From the IMG/VR virus record IMGVR_UViG_3300033388_001119, positions 1 through 57,880 of that record: a stretch of 57,880 nucleotides of DNA. One strand, given 5' to 3'. The notes under the pieces were generated by a model, which searched no databases, was not told the origin of the DNA, and saw nothing but the letters and a program-made list of their open reading frames with translations. The stretch is from a virus. Below, one piece after another: positions 39,225 through 49,210 of this stretch (positions are counted from its first letter, which is position 1; every line of letters starts with the position of its first letter). A program made the translations under genes and the position numbers.

Positions 39225-42200
39225 ATGAGTGTAAACAATTTTTTAAACGACTTTTATGTAGAAAATACTGGTCAAGCTCCAACAGAAGAGATGGTTACTA
39301 GGATTACTCAGCAATACGGAGATAATTATGACGGTTTAATTAATGACTTAGCTATAGAGATTGGGGGAGCTAAAGAAGTAAATACCGATATAATAAATAA
39401 GATAAAGACTCAATACAATTTGATGAGTGTGAACAACACTCCTAACACTCCTGACACTCCTGTAAAAAAAAAAGGAGAAACTATTACTACTCAAGAGGAT
39501 GTTATGGTTTCCGATTCAAATGGAGAGGAAGATATTATTTCATCGGACTCTTTAGAAGTTCAGCCAACAACTGATACAGACCCACCTAATAAAGCTTTTG
39601 GTAGAGTTAGCGATAAGGATGTGTACGTAAGCGAAAGTTCACCTGAGGTAAAATTCAATCCTATATATAAAGGTCAACAACCATCTACTCATTTAATGAG
39701 GGCTGAGCAATTAGAGAATGGTGATTGGGTTGGATTCCCCTCTTTAATGCAAGATAAAAACGGAGATTGGATTAATATGTCTTATTTACCAGATGAAGAT
39801 TGGGAGCAAATATATAAAAAAGCAGACGAGTTAGGAGAGGTGGTTAATTTTGGTAGCGATAAAGAATCGGCTTTAGCTTATGGTGAAGGCTCATGGAAAG
39901 AGAGTTATAATAAAGGTGAACATTCAGAAAGTTTATATGAGAAGAAAATAGCAGCTGATACCAAAAAGCTTTTGCAAGAACAGAGTGACGCTATTGAAGA
40001 GGAAGCGAAAGAAAGGCAAGAAAGGGAAGACTCTAGAATGGAAATTACCAACACCGTTGGTTATGATGATGGTCCAGGTAGTACATTTGGAATGTATAAA
40101 ATAGAAATACCAGAGTATACTGACCTTGCAGACCCTAAAAGAGATTATGCAGCTAGTGTTATAGGTGAGCTGTATGAGGGGACCCTAGGACTTAATGACG
40201 ATGGTAGTTTAATTATGCCTACTCCAAACCAAATGATGGGTGGTGATAATATTTTTTATTACGGACCTCAAGAAGCTACCGCAATGATTCAAGCGTTTAG
40301 TGAAGATGGTTTTTTTGGAGATGATAAATGGACGCTTAAGCAGATGTATGAGAATAATCCAGTTAATAACTATATGCAAGCTCAATACAATAACGGAGCT
40401 CAATCATATGGAAGTATAGATGGTTACATGAGAAGTAAGTATCCTGGTTATAATTCTATAGCCGACACACATAAAGAATATGAAGGTGGTAATTACGGTA
40501 TAAAAGATTGGGATAATATTTCTGAAGATGATGCTAACTTTATTAGGATGAAGTTTAATTCTAGAGCAGGAGATTTAACTATTAATAGCGCTAACACAGC
40601 TGATAAAAATAACGCTTACTTAAGAGCTGGACTATACGATTTAAAAACAGACATCACTTATGAGGTGACTAAACTAAATGCTTTAAATCAAGACTTATTG
40701 TATAACAATTATACTATGGCAGCTATTCCTTTAGAGGAGTTAAGTAAAAATGAAAAGAAGCAATATGAGGAAAACATGCGTAAAATGCTTGCGCTAACAG
40801 CTGATTATAATATGGTAAATCAAGAATGGGCTAACCTTCAAGAACCGGACTTACGAATGTATAACCCATTTACAAATCAACTAATAGATGCCTCAAATCC
40901 TAATTCTCAATTGATAGGGAATTATAATGATAAAATAGACGAAGAGGCAGCTAAGCTTGCTATAGAAAAGAATCCGAAAGAACTGCAAGAAGCTTTTGAT
41001 GTGAACTATCAGCATGTAATGAACTTAGCGAAGAAGATTAAATTAAACTATAAATACAACAAACCAGTAACACATAACGGAGTAACATACCAAAAGGGAG
41101 ATGTTATTGATAGAACTAATTTACAAGTAGTAGCTGAGTGGATGGGCGAAATGGGTGGGGTAAATGAGTATGAAGACCTTGCAATGAACCCATTAGCATT
41201 AGTGTCAGGTCAGCCTACAGAAGATTTAATAGACATGTTCCCTGATCCAGAAGCGGTAGTAGCCTCCGCTGGGTTTCCTATGATAACTAGTAACACGGAG
41301 ATAGCTATGGAATACAATAGGGCTATTTATGAGCTAGCAGTAATCAATACAGCGTTAAAAGAAAATAGAGACCCTAGTAAACTACAAAAGGGAGAAAGCA
41401 TTGTGACTGGTTCTTTAATTGGCTCTGGGCGTGTAAAAAACAACGGAACCTTAGATTACGTTTATAATAACATGGATGAAGGTGATAATGAGTTACCTTT
41501 TTATGTATCTACCCTAGCCGAAATGGATAAAACACTACCTGAAACTGCTAGGTTTCTTAATAGAGTTAACGAGGGGTTTTGGAGCACATTATATGGAGAT
41601 GCTACAGGAGAATATTTATTTGGAAACGTTTATAACCAAGCAAGCTACCTTTCTACAGCTCTTGATAAAGTAGGACTAGAGGGTAGTTACATAGACGACT
41701 TAAGGACTAGGTCACAACCAGATAATATAGATTTTGCAGGTGGGTTAACAGGAACTGTATTTGGAATAGTTTTAGAATTTGGTGGAGCACAGGGATTATT
41801 AAAAGCGCCAGCTGCTATAGCTGAAGGTGTTATGGCTACTGAACTTTTAACCGTAGGAGGAGCAACTGAAAAGGTTACTAGGGGATTAACATATACTAAT
41901 ATAGATAAAGTCTTTGGGTCTGCTTATGAATTAAACAGACTGAAGTTGATATCAGGTGGTAGCCCATACACTATATTTGGTAGTAATGTAGTATTAAGGT
42001 CCATGCAAGGTGGTATCGAGTTTGGTACAACAGGATTAGTCTTAGATAAAACAGATGAATATAGGTGGCGAGATGGGTTAGCTTTTGGTGCTGGTTATGG
42101 AATATATAGTGAAATGGGAGCTCTTATTAGTAGAAGCCCGTCATACCAAAAAATATCTCAAAAGGTAAATGATTTTAAATACAGTTATACCCCGTCCGTA

Positions 42201-45200
42201 GGTGTATATAAAAAACCAAGTATCCTTCAAAGAATCAAACAAGGAGGTATCGGTACAGCTCAAGCGACTACAAAAGTTGCAGGAAGCGCCGCTATTGGTA
42301 CAGGTATTTCGTATGCCATAGAGTTATTTGATGAAACAATTTCTCCTGACGACCCCTTAATGGCCGAGCAGCTAAACAACTTACCAGAGGAGATTCAAGG
42401 AAACTCTAAAGCACTAACTACTTTTTACACATTTGCAGGATTAGGACTCTTAAACAAATCACTTGGTAAGCAATTAATGACAGACATAAAAGGTTTAAAA
42501 CCATTTGATGTATCCTTTAATCATTTCTTTAGAAGTCAAGAAGCTTATCGTGCTTGGAAGAATAAACAAGGAACTCCACAAGGCATGAAGCTACTAACCG
42601 AAGGCGCTAAAGATGTAATGGAGAATGGAACACCAGAACAAAAACAAAACTTAAAAAACCAAGAAGCTATATCCTCGTATAATAATGGTTTAACTGAGGC
42701 GAAAAATGAAATATATAAGTACGATAAAAAAGTAGAGGATTATAATAATTCTATTTCTGTTGTTAATAGTGTAAATAACAACCCTTCTAAAAAACCAAAC
42801 AATATACCTGTAAAGCCGGTGCCTAACGCTCAAGGAGACGGAGAGATAGAGGTTCCTGACAATGGAACTGAAGAAGGTAACTTGCAGAATATTGAAAATA
42901 TTATTTCCACTCCATCGAAAGATTTAGAAAACGCAGCTAAAGGAGAAGTGAAAGATGGAAACATTTCAGAAGAAAATGGAATGAATGGAATAAACGCTGT
43001 TCAAGATGTGTTAGCCACTAATAGTAAAGTAAAAGGAATTCAGAACACTAAAGTTAGAGCTAGAGCGGTCCAAGCACTACAGACTAAGAAAGAACTACAA
43101 AGAGAGTTAGATAAATTAAATGAGGACCACAAGAATGGTGTGGTGGCTAACTTTGAAGCAGAAAAAAAGAATCTAGAGGAAAAGATTAAAAACGTTGATC
43201 AACAAATTACTGAAATAGAAAGCTACGAAGAAACAGAAGCTGACTACGTAACTGACTTAATTAAAAATAAAGATAGACGCAATCACGATGTTAGTGGACC
43301 TGGAATCCCAGGGTTAAAGGAAAAGTATCCTAAGTTAGCGGAGTTCTTACAACAAAAACACGCAGAAGGTATGACACCTGTAGAGGCGTTAAAAGAATAT
43401 CAAAAGCAACCGCCTGAGGTTACAGAGGTTGAGTCAAAAGCAGAAGTTGTAGAGGGAGAGGGTGGCGCTCCAGTTAGTGGTAAACAGGACTTACCGACAG
43501 CATCAACTGAACAGTCAGCGGAAACCACACAAGAGAGTAATCAAAATGTAGAAGAAGTTGTACAAGAAACTGCACAAGAAACAGTAGTAAAACCTTCTAA
43601 ATTTACTTGGGATCCAATCCAAGAAGCATTTGTAGAATCAACTCCTCCCGAAACTTTAGAAGTATCTGTTAGTGGTAATTTTGATGGCTTAAGAACACAG
43701 GGGAAAGAGACTATGGATTTACGAGGTGACGCTAGAGGTAAAGATGGTGAGATAATAGAAACTAAAAACAAAGAAGGCGAAACAGTTTTAACCTTAGTAA
43801 AAGAAACTTACGACGCTGAGGGGAGACCTGGATATGTAGGCGTGTCAGTTACTTTACCTGAAGGTAGTACTAAAACAGCTGATGATGTTAGAGCTGAGCT
43901 AGAGAATCAAATGAATAAACTAACTAATGGGGAGGATATTTCAGGAAAAAGTTTTAGTAATATTAATGATTTAAACCCCTCAGCTGTAGATAAAAATGTA
44001 GAATTTAAAACACAAGAAGATGCCATTCAAGAGCCAAGCGCAGAGAGCGTACCTGTACAAGAATCACCCGGAGATAGCGAAGCGGTGGTCGAAAGCGTAC
44101 CCGAACCAGAGGTCGCTCCCGAAAAAGTTGAAGTCGAAGAAAAAATCGAAGTTGAGGAGACGCCGAAAGAAGAAGTAATAGAAGCAGAGGTAGTTGAAGA
44201 GCCTGTAGTAGATAATAAGGAACCTAGACAACCTGGTAAAGTAGAACAACCACCTAAAAGAGGTTCTCAAATAGACCAAGACTTAGACGCTGTTATTAAT
44301 AGCGGCACGAAAGGAGAGGCTTTATTAAGACAAAACTTAGAAGCTAAAGGATATAGAAAAGACCAAATAGATAGAGCGATTAGAAGAAAAGATAGAGAAG
44401 CTTTAGTCGAGTTAAAAAATCTAAAGAAAGACTTACAGTTACAAGGTAAAGCTAATAAGAAGTATACTGTTAAAGCCACGGATGAATTTAAGAAGCAGCT
44501 TAAAGATGTTATTGATAGATTAGCCGGTGATAGGAATATAAAATTTACTAAAGGCGAACTAAATAAAATACTAGAAGCGGCTACAGGTACCGAAATGCAA
44601 GGTCTTAAAGTGGAAAAAGCGATAGAGAAAGCGGTGGAAGTGGTAGAGAAAAGTGTTAAGCGTTCATTAAATAACAACATTAATGACTTACTTAAACTTA
44701 AAAATGTAGAGAAAAAACAAGGAAAAAGAAAGGTAGGAAAAATTAGCATTGACTCTAGAAGACAATTTAACGACTTGAGAGATGAGTGGAAAAAAATTAA
44801 TCCTAAAGATTTAACTATAGGTGAAATGGAGGCTATAGAAACTGAATTAAGTAGTTTGATTTATGAAGGTAAACTAGCTGTAGAGCCTGCGCAACGCATA
44901 ATAAGAGACACTAGAAGAAGTGTTAAAGGTCAAGTAAATGAATCACTATACAGTGATCAAACTCCAAAGACAGATTTTAAAAACGGGGTACCTGACGTAG
45001 AAGCTTATTTAAAAGATAATACTAATAATTTTGTGATTATAAACGGTCGTCAAGTTAGTTCTGTCTCTGGGCTTAATGATTTTATTAAAGACAATCCGTT
45101 TGTAGATGTATCTCAAGCTAAAGGATATGTAGCTACTACTCCAGCAGAAGCAGCTCAAGCAGGTAGACCTAGCATATTAAGCGGTTTAAAATATTGGACT

Positions 45201-47528
45201 CTAGATAATTGGCAAACTATTAGAAATACAACTGCTAAACTGAGAGGTAGAGGAGGTAAAGCTGTTCATAAAAACGTGACATCTTTAATTGATAATATAT
45301 ATAGGTCGGAGTATAGGGAAATTGTAGGTAAACATCAAACTAGAGAATATGTGAGGAGTCAAATAAAAGACATCCCAGGCTACTCTAATAACAAACTAGG
45401 GAGAATAGAATTTAAAAACTACTTAACTAACTCGGCTCCAAGTAATATTACTACTAGTAAAAATTTAGACATAACAAACGACCAGGCGGTCTATATGTAT
45501 TTATTAGGAAAAAGAGATGGTGTAAAAAGATTGGAAGATAATAAGATAGACCCATTAGCTTTAAGTAATTATATAGAAAATAATCCAGCATTAAAAACCT
45601 GGGCTAGTAAAGTGGCTAAGATATTTGGTCAATATGGATATGATAGATATAATGAAAGATATGAGGTTATCACCGGTAAACCAATGCCAAAGGCTAGTGG
45701 AGAAATTACCGCTAGTATGGAGGGTGACCCTACAAGTGTATATATACCTATTCAGATAAATCCCGATGTAGCCCCTGTGGACCCGTTTGGAGAAAAGGGT
45801 GAAGACGCTCAATATTCAGGGCTTAACGTTTTGTCAGCTCACTTATTAGAGAAAACTAGTGACAGAGGAGCTACAAAAATAATTGGAACCATGGATGCTA
45901 TGGATAGATACTTTACTACTATGGAACATATGAGCGCTTTTTATGATGTAGCTCAACAATATAACAACATATTCAATCCTCAAGCTAGACCTCAAATGAT
46001 AAACATATTAGGAAGGGGAGGTTCTAATAAATTAGACAAAATAATGGAAGTTCTTAATGAGGGGATTACTGGAAACAGAAGAGTTACTATTGGAGATAGA
46101 GATAAAATAGATAAGACGATAACTCAAATTGGTAGATTTCCGGTCTTCTGGGGACTAGCTGGAAAGACTAAAACAATGATAGGACAAGCTAGTAGTGGTG
46201 TAGCCTATCCAAAAGAGTTCTTAAAATACTTAACCCCTAAGGAGTTAGTAGGTGGATACATGAATGTAGGTAAAGGGTTGATAGGTAAAGGTGCTTCTGT
46301 GGCACAACAGTTAGGTATTAAAAAACCCACTGATAAAAGAATTCTAGAGGAAGATACATTTTTCTTAGAAAAATGGGTAACCGACCCTCAGTTTGCTGAC
46401 AGGTGGAATAAAAATAAAATAGATCCCTTATTTCAAATACAAGATGTTGGGGGCGGAAAAGATTTATGGGATAGAGCAGCTAATGTGCTTCTTTTGGGTG
46501 TAAAAACAGGAGACATGATGGCTTTACAAATGGGTGTCGGTGGAACAAACGCCCTATATCATAAGTACATTAACGAAGGAATGAGTAAAGAAGATGCGTA
46601 TGATAAAGCGGCTGGTATTTATTACATGATAACTCAAGAAGCTCAACAAACAGGAAGTAGGCTAGGGTTACCAGATTACCTTAATAATAGGTTTAGTAGA
46701 GCAGGAATTACTTTTACTACTAGTATTAACTCTATAATGAATAAAGGAGTTGGGGGTGGAAAAGAGTTTTACTATAGAGGTAAAGATATGACTGGAGGTG
46801 AGAAACTTCACGCTTTAACAGACCTTGGTTTTTATACAACAGTTTTATCTGGATTATTCATATCCCTCGTGGGTCAAGATGATGAACGAGAAAAAGAAAT
46901 TGAAATGTTAAAGACAAGGTACCCAAACACTTTTGACGACAATCAGGCTACTACGAAAAAAAATATTTCTTTTGGACTAGACTTAATACAAAGTGATTTA
47001 CAAGGTTTAGGACCCGTTGGTGTTGTTGGGAATATGTTTTTAAACTCAGACGCTATTAATCCATTTGACTTTCATAGAGGTAAGCCTCAAAGTTTCAGTG
47101 AGCTACCTTTGACTTCTGCCGCAAAGAAAGTATATAATGCTATGGATGTAATGACTAACGCTAAAGGAGAAACTTATGAGGAAAAATATAACAGTTTAAG
47201 TGATTATGAAAAATATCAAGTAGATGCAGCTTATGGGGCTTTTGGTAAGTTCATGGAACGCATGGAAAAAGCAGGAAAAGGAGAAGTAAGTTTAATAGAT
47301 TTTATAATGGAAAGAGATGAGGATTATGGGTTAACAAGAAGACGAATGGAAGAGATGGATGGGGATAAGATATTAGATTGGGTGTATTATATGTACACTG
47401 GTATAAGACCTCCTCAAGAAGCAATAGGTGGTAATGCAGGCACAGGCTCTACATATAAGAAGACAGAGAGTAAATCTACTTACGAAACAAAAAGTAATTA
47501 TGATGAGGGAAGTACTTATGGTAATTAA
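39225..47528 (+). CDS. Giant internal virion (polyvalent-type) protein, 2767 residues
   Basis: Largest gene of the window. Residues about 140-245 carry a small module (STHLMRAEQLENGDWVGFPS, DEDWEQIYKKADELGEVVNF, AYGEGSWKESY) found in several phage internal or tail proteins. The stretch near 1385-1640 is a low-complexity Glu/Val/Thr linker zone. The C-terminal third (from about 1985) contains the layout common to ejected giant proteins (LLGVKTGDMMALQMG, NALYHKYINEGMSKEDAYDK, TQEAQQTGSR, a possible membrane segment YTTVLSGLFISLVG). The expected role is a T7 gp16-like core protein delivered into the host. I saw no lytic transglycosylase or polymerase signature. It ends the plus-strand arm. Confidence 0.75.
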   Translation: MSVNNFLNDFYVENTGQAPTEEMVTRITQQYGDNYDGLINDLAIEIGGAKEVNTDIINKIKTQYNLMSVNNTPNTPDTPVKKKGETITTQEDVMVSDSNGEEDIISSDSLEVQPTTDTDPPNKAFGRVSDKDVYVSESSPEVKFNPIYKGQQPSTHLMRAEQLENGDWVGFPSLMQDKNGDWINMSYLPDEDWEQIYKKADELGEVVNFGSDKESALAYGEGSWKESYNKGEHSESLYEKKIAADTKKLLQEQSDAIEEEAKERQEREDSRMEITNTVGYDDGPGSTFGMYKIEIPEYTDLADPKRDYAASVIGELYEGTLGLNDDGSLIMPTPNQMMGGDNIFYYGPQEATAMIQAFSEDGFFGDDKWTLKQMYENNPVNNYMQAQYNNGAQSYGSIDGYMRSKYPGYNSIADTHKEYEGGNYGIKDWDNISEDDANFIRMKFNSRAGDLTINSANTADKNNAYLRAGLYDLKTDITYEVTKLNALNQDLLYNNYTMAAIPLEELSKNEKKQYEENMRKMLALTADYNMVNQEWANLQEPDLRMYNPFTNQLIDASNPNSQLIGNYNDKIDEEAAKLAIEKNPKELQEAFDVNYQHVMNLAKKIKLNYKYNKPVTHNGVTYQKGDVIDRTNLQVVAEWMGEMGGVNEYEDLAMNPLALVSGQPTEDLIDMFPDPEAVVASAGFPMITSNTEIAMEYNRAIYELAVINTALKENRDPSKLQKGESIVTGSLIGSGRVKNNGTLDYVYNNMDEGDNELPFYVSTLAEMDKTLPETARFLNRVNEGFWSTLYGDATGEYLFGNVYNQASYLSTALDKVGLEGSYIDDLRTRSQPDNIDFAGGLTGTVFGIVLEFGGAQGLLKAPAAIAEGVMATELLTVGGATEKVTRGLTYTNIDKVFGSAYELNRLKLISGGSPYTIFGSNVVLRSMQGGIEFGTTGLVLDKTDEYRWRDGLAFGAGYGIYSEMGALISRSPSYQKISQKVNDFKYSYTPSVGVYKKPSILQRIKQGGIGTAQATTKVAGSAAIGTGISYAIELFDETISPDDPLMAEQLNNLPEEIQGNSKALTTFYTFAGLGLLNKSLGKQLMTDIKGLKPFDVSFNHFFRSQEAYRAWKNKQGTPQGMKLLTEGAKDVMENGTPEQKQNLKNQEAISSYNNGLTEAKNEIYKYDKKVEDYNNSISVVNSVNNNPSKKPNNIPVKPVPNAQGDGEIEVPDNGTEEGNLQNIENIISTPSKDLENAAKGEVKDGNISEENGMNGINAVQDVLATNSKVKGIQNTKVRARAVQALQTKKELQRELDKLNEDHKNGVVANFEAEKKNLEEKIKNVDQQITEIESYEETEADYVTDLIKNKDRRNHDVSGPGIPGLKEKYPKLAEFLQQKHAEGMTPVEALKEYQKQPPEVTEVESKAEVVEGEGGAPVSGKQDLPTASTEQSAETTQESNQNVEEVVQETAQETVVKPSKFTWDPIQEAFVESTPPETLEVSVSGNFDGLRTQGKETMDLRGDARGKDGEIIETKNKEGETVLTLVKETYDAEGRPGYVGVSVTLPEGSTKTADDVRAELENQMNKLTNGEDISGKSFSNINDLNPSAVDKNVEFKTQEDAIQEPSAESVPVQESPGDSEAVVESVPEPEVAPEKVEVEEKIEVEETPKEEVIEAEVVEEPVVDNKEPRQPGKVEQPPKRGSQIDQDLDAVINSGTKGEALLRQNLEAKGYRKDQIDRAIRRKDREALVELKNLKKDLQLQGKANKKYTVKATDEFKKQLKDVIDRLAGDRNIKFTKGELNKILEAATGTEMQGLKVEKAIEKAVEVVEKSVKRSLNNNINDLLKLKNVEKKQGKRKVGKISIDSRRQFNDLRDEWKKINPKDLTIGEMEAIETELSSLIYEGKLAVEPAQRIIRDTRRSVKGQVNESLYSDQTPKTDFKNGVPDVEAYLKDNTNNFVIINGRQVSSVSGLNDFIKDNPFVDVSQAKGYVATTPAEAAQAGRPSILSGLKYWTLDNWQTIRNTTAKLRGRGGKAVHKNVTSLIDNIYRSEYREIVGKHQTREYVRSQIKDIPGYSNNKLGRIEFKNYLTNSAPSNITTSKNLDITNDQAVYMYLLGKRDGVKRLEDNKIDPLALSNYIENNPALKTWASKVAKIFGQYGYDRYNERYEVITGKPMPKASGEITASMEGDPTSVYIPIQINPDVAPVDPFGEKGEDAQYSGLNVLSAHLLEKTSDRGATKIIGTMDAMDRYFTTMEHMSAFYDVAQQYNNIFNPQARPQMINILGRGGSNKLDKIMEVLNEGITGNRRVTIGDRDKIDKTITQIGRFPVFWGLAGKTKTMIGQASSGVAYPKEFLKYLTPKELVGGYMNVGKGLIGKGASVAQQLGIKKPTDKRILEEDTFFLEKWVTDPQFADRWNKNKIDPLFQIQDVGGGKDLWDRAANVLLLGVKTGDMMALQMGVGGTNALYHKYINEGMSKEDAYDKAAGIYYMITQEAQQTGSRLGLPDYLNNRFSRAGITFTTSINSIMNKGVGGGKEFYYRGKDMTGGEKLHALTDLGFYTTVLSGLFISLVGQDDEREKEIEMLKTRYPNTFDDNQATTKKNISFGLDLIQSDLQGLGPVGVVGNMFLNSDAINPFDFHRGKPQSFSELPLTSAAKKVYNAMDVMTNAKGETYEEKYNSLSDYEKYQVDAAYGAFGKFMERMEKAGKGEVSLIDFIMERDEDYGLTRRRMEEMDGDKILDWVYYMYTGIRPPQEAIGGNAGTGSTYKKTESKSTYETKSNYDEGSTYGN
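39435..39461. repeat. 9-bp tandem repeat x3 inside the giant virion gene
   Basis: AACACTCCT, AACACTCCT, GACACTCCT in direct succession encode an Asn-Thr-Pro/Asp-Thr-Pro linker, a likely slippage-made hinge. Confidence 0.85.
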
Positions 47529-47911
47529 TCATGCAGCTCGGCGTGACATCTTGCACACAATACTATGCATTTGTTTATTTCATCCATTATAGTTTGCTTA
47601 CCAAAACCTCTGTGAATTAAGTTACTCACTTCTGCTAGTTTGTCGTCATTTGGATGATGAAACTGTAAAGCTCTAACGCTAAATGAAGGGTGAGTTTCTT
47701 TAGAGTAACCGCATTTTGCACACTTTAATTTAGACTTATACTGAGCGGACCACACTCTATTAACTTCCCTGTAATGAGTTTTACCATGTTGATAACACTT
47801 TTTACATATATGTCTATAATATTTTTTACCTTTCTTAATACCTGCCGAGGGGAAGGATGTGGGAGGGAAGGACGCTGAACACTTCTTACACTTTCTTTTG
47901 TTCACACTCAT
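47525..47911 (-). CDS. HNH endonuclease-type zinc protein
   Basis: A 128-residue protein with three C-x-x-C pairs (C8/C11, C36/C39, C64/C67) and the HNH-type core: FHHPNDDK (H85/H86), then CIVLCARCHAELH (C119, C122, H123). The fold is a zinc-stabilised beta-beta-alpha nuclease, possibly a nicking enzyme for packaging or recombination, or a free-standing homing-type element. It is the last gene of the early arm and its stop overlaps the stop of the giant virion gene by four bases. It overlaps the gene upstream by 26 bp, so it is probably part of the operon rather than a recent insertion. Confidence 0.85.
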   Translation of the reverse strand: MSVNKRKCKKCSASFPPTSFPSAGIKKGKKYYRHICKKCYQHGKTHYREVNRVWSAQYKSKLKCAKCGYSKETHPSFSVRALQFHHPNDDKLAEVSNLIHRGFGKQTIMDEINKCIVLCARCHAELHD

Positions 47912-48089
47912 AAGAGACAGAAGAGTTAATCTCTTTTAGTTTTAAAATAAGGGCCGAGATTTTACCCTGGGTAGTATAATACTCCTCATCTATTAACGAT
48001 TCATAAATGTCGTCCGTTAGGTCGTTGATCTCCTTCATAACGAAGTTGACATGGTTAACCTTGTGAAATTTTACACCGGACTTTTTCAT
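47886..48089 (-). CDS. Hypothetical 67-residue early protein
   Basis: A 67-residue helical, charged protein (begins MKKSGVKFHKVNHVNF) with a middle acidic helix (LTDDIYESLIDEEYY). It overlaps the HNH gene. Its ATG is three bases after the stop of the 58-residue gene. No function recognised. Confidence 0.65.
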   Translation of the reverse strand: MKKSGVKFHKVNHVNFVMKEINDLTDDIYESLIDEEYYTTQGKISALILKLKEINSSVSYECEQKKV

Positions 48090-48092
48090 AAA

Positions 48093-48269
48093 TCAATCAA
48101 TCTTAACTAATGAATCTATATTTACTTTAAACACTTTTTGGTTACCTTCTTTAATATAAGAAACTAATGCATAGTTAGGTGTTAAAGTTTTAATATAGAC
48201 TCTATTTCCGTTATGGGTTAGTCTACGTTTCATTAATTCATAATCAATTCCTTCTTCAAATGTAAACAT
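48093..48269 (-). CDS. Hypothetical 58-residue early protein
   Basis: A 58-residue protein (begins MFTFEEGIDYELMKRRLTHN, ends VNIDSLVKID) with a beta-type middle. It is below the usual ORF size limit but fills exactly the gap between two early genes, on the same strand and with an A/T leader, so it is likely real. Not recognised. Confidence 0.65.
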   Translation of the reverse strand: MFTFEEGIDYELMKRRLTHNGNRVYIKTLTPNYALVSYIKEGNQKVFKVNIDSLVKID

Positions 48270-48286
48270 AATTTTCGAATTTATTT

Positions 48287-48598
48287 TTAATTATCCTTTA
48301 AATAGATGTCAATTTCATCTAAACTCAAGTCTATAAGGGAATATTTAAGCCTAGGAGCATACTCCATCTCTGTTTCGTAATAAGGAGTGGTCTTGTGACC
48401 CATCCCTGTGTTTTTATCTACATGGTAATTGTAGGGCTCCCATATTATTCTATATCGTCTTACAGCTCCTGATGGTATGTTGTGACGCCTAGCCGTGGCG
48501 TATACACTTCTCCCTTTTAACATGTCTTTTATAACACTTAACTTCTCCTCTTCAGAAAGATAGTAAGGGATTCCAGCTGGAATTTTATTTTGTTTCAT
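48287..48598 (-). CDS. Helix-turn-helix-like early protein
   Basis: A 103-residue protein. Residues 15-52 (SEEEKLSVIKDMLKGRSVYA, TARRHNIPSGAVRRYRIIWE) have the pattern of a transposase/Psq-type helix-turn-helix: helix, A-x-x-x-x-I-P turn, recognition helix with Arg residues. The C-terminus is acidic (SLDEIDIYLKDN). Possible regulator or DNA-binding accessory factor. The ATG overlaps the stop of the 135-residue gene (ATGA-type). Confidence 0.65.
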   Translation of the reverse strand: MKQNKIPAGIPYYLSEEEKLSVIKDMLKGRSVYATARRHNIPSGAVRRYRIIWEPYNYHVDKNTGMGHKTTPYYETEMEYAPRLKYSLIDLSLDEIDIYLKDN

Positions 48599-49002
48599 AC
48601 CATAGATCTTACAGGGGTATCACTTAACTCCACTCTTTTTCCTTCTAATAATAAGTCTAGAAACTTATCAGACGATACAACCTTATAGTGGTCGACAATA
48701 TACGAATTTTCCTTATTACTTTCAAAGTATATTTCTACAAATATCTGCTCACCATCAATATTGAATACATGCCCTAGGTTCCATACTTTATATCCGTCTG
48801 CATAATTAGCATAAAGAATATCTCTTGGAGACATAGGCTCCTGTTTAGATATATCATTGGTTATACGTTTTAATAAGTCTTCAAAATGTTTCCATTCGAT
48901 AACCCCATGTATTGTCCCATCGTTTAATATTTCTATTAAATCATATGTTATTGTTATTTCTATTGCGCTCATTTCCTTTGTATATTTCTGTTTTACATCC
49001 AT
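48595..49002 (-). CDS. Hypothetical early protein, up to 135 residues
   Basis: A 135-residue protein if started at 49002. An ATG at 48972 (protein MSAIEITITYDL) gives a smaller overlap (32 instead of 62 bp) with the VRR-NUC gene and may be the true start. Mixed alpha/beta, acidic, with LGHVFNIDGEQIFVEIYFES in the middle. No family recognised. Its position in the nuclease-helicase group suggests a DNA-metabolism helper. Confidence 0.6.
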   Translation of the reverse strand: MDVKQKYTKEMSAIEITITYDLIEILNDGTIHGVIEWKHFEDLLKRITNDISKQEPMSPRDILYANYADGYKVWNLGHVFNIDGEQIFVEIYFESNKENSYIVDHYKVVSSDKFLDLLLEGKRVELSDTPVRSMV

Positions 49003-49210
49003 GTTTCTCTATCTCTTTTAATCGATACTCTTGTAGTTTAGATAACTTACCGGTTGGTGTTTTTATTTCTGAAAACAAAACATCCGCACCTGGTGGTATA
49101 GCTATTAAATCAGGAATACCGTTCTTGTTTGTTTTTATTAATTTAATTACATAGAACCCTTGTGATTCTAATTCTTTTATTCTCTTTGCTTGTATTTGTT
49201 GTTCGGTCAT
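48941..49210 (-). CDS. VRR-NUC-family nuclease
   Basis: An 89-residue protein with the VRR-NUC pattern: NKNGIPDLIAI (catalytic Asp34), FSEIKT (Glu48-x-Lys50) and KLSKLQ (Gln60), followed by G-x-x-x-x-I. VRR-NUC proteins are PD-(D/E)xK enzymes, structure-specific nucleases in phages and, as FAN1, in eukaryotes. It probably resolves branched DNA produced by replication and recombination. It overlaps the stop of the SF2 helicase by four bases, a functional neighbour. Confidence 0.88.
   Translation of the reverse strand: MTEQQIQAKRIKELESQGFYVIKLIKTNKNGIPDLIAIPPGADVLFSEIKTPTGKLSKLQEYRLKEIEKHGCKTEIYKGNERNRNNNNI

Noticed and set aside
44267-44749. Minus-strand 160-codon frame opposite the giant virion gene
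   Set aside because: Phe/Leu/Ser-rich translation typical of the complement of a Lys/Glu-rich helical gene.
39225-47528. Virion RNA polymerase (N4-type) in the giant protein
   Set aside because: No T7/N4-type polymerase motifs were seen, and the host-like promoters make one unnecessary.
968-47911. Repeated 13-mer ATGAGTGTGAACA near 973, 39424, 47911 (minus) and 55546
   Set aside because: Two copies are within coding sequence for Met-Ser-Val-Asn and the others have different surroundings; coincidence plus codon bias explains it well enough.
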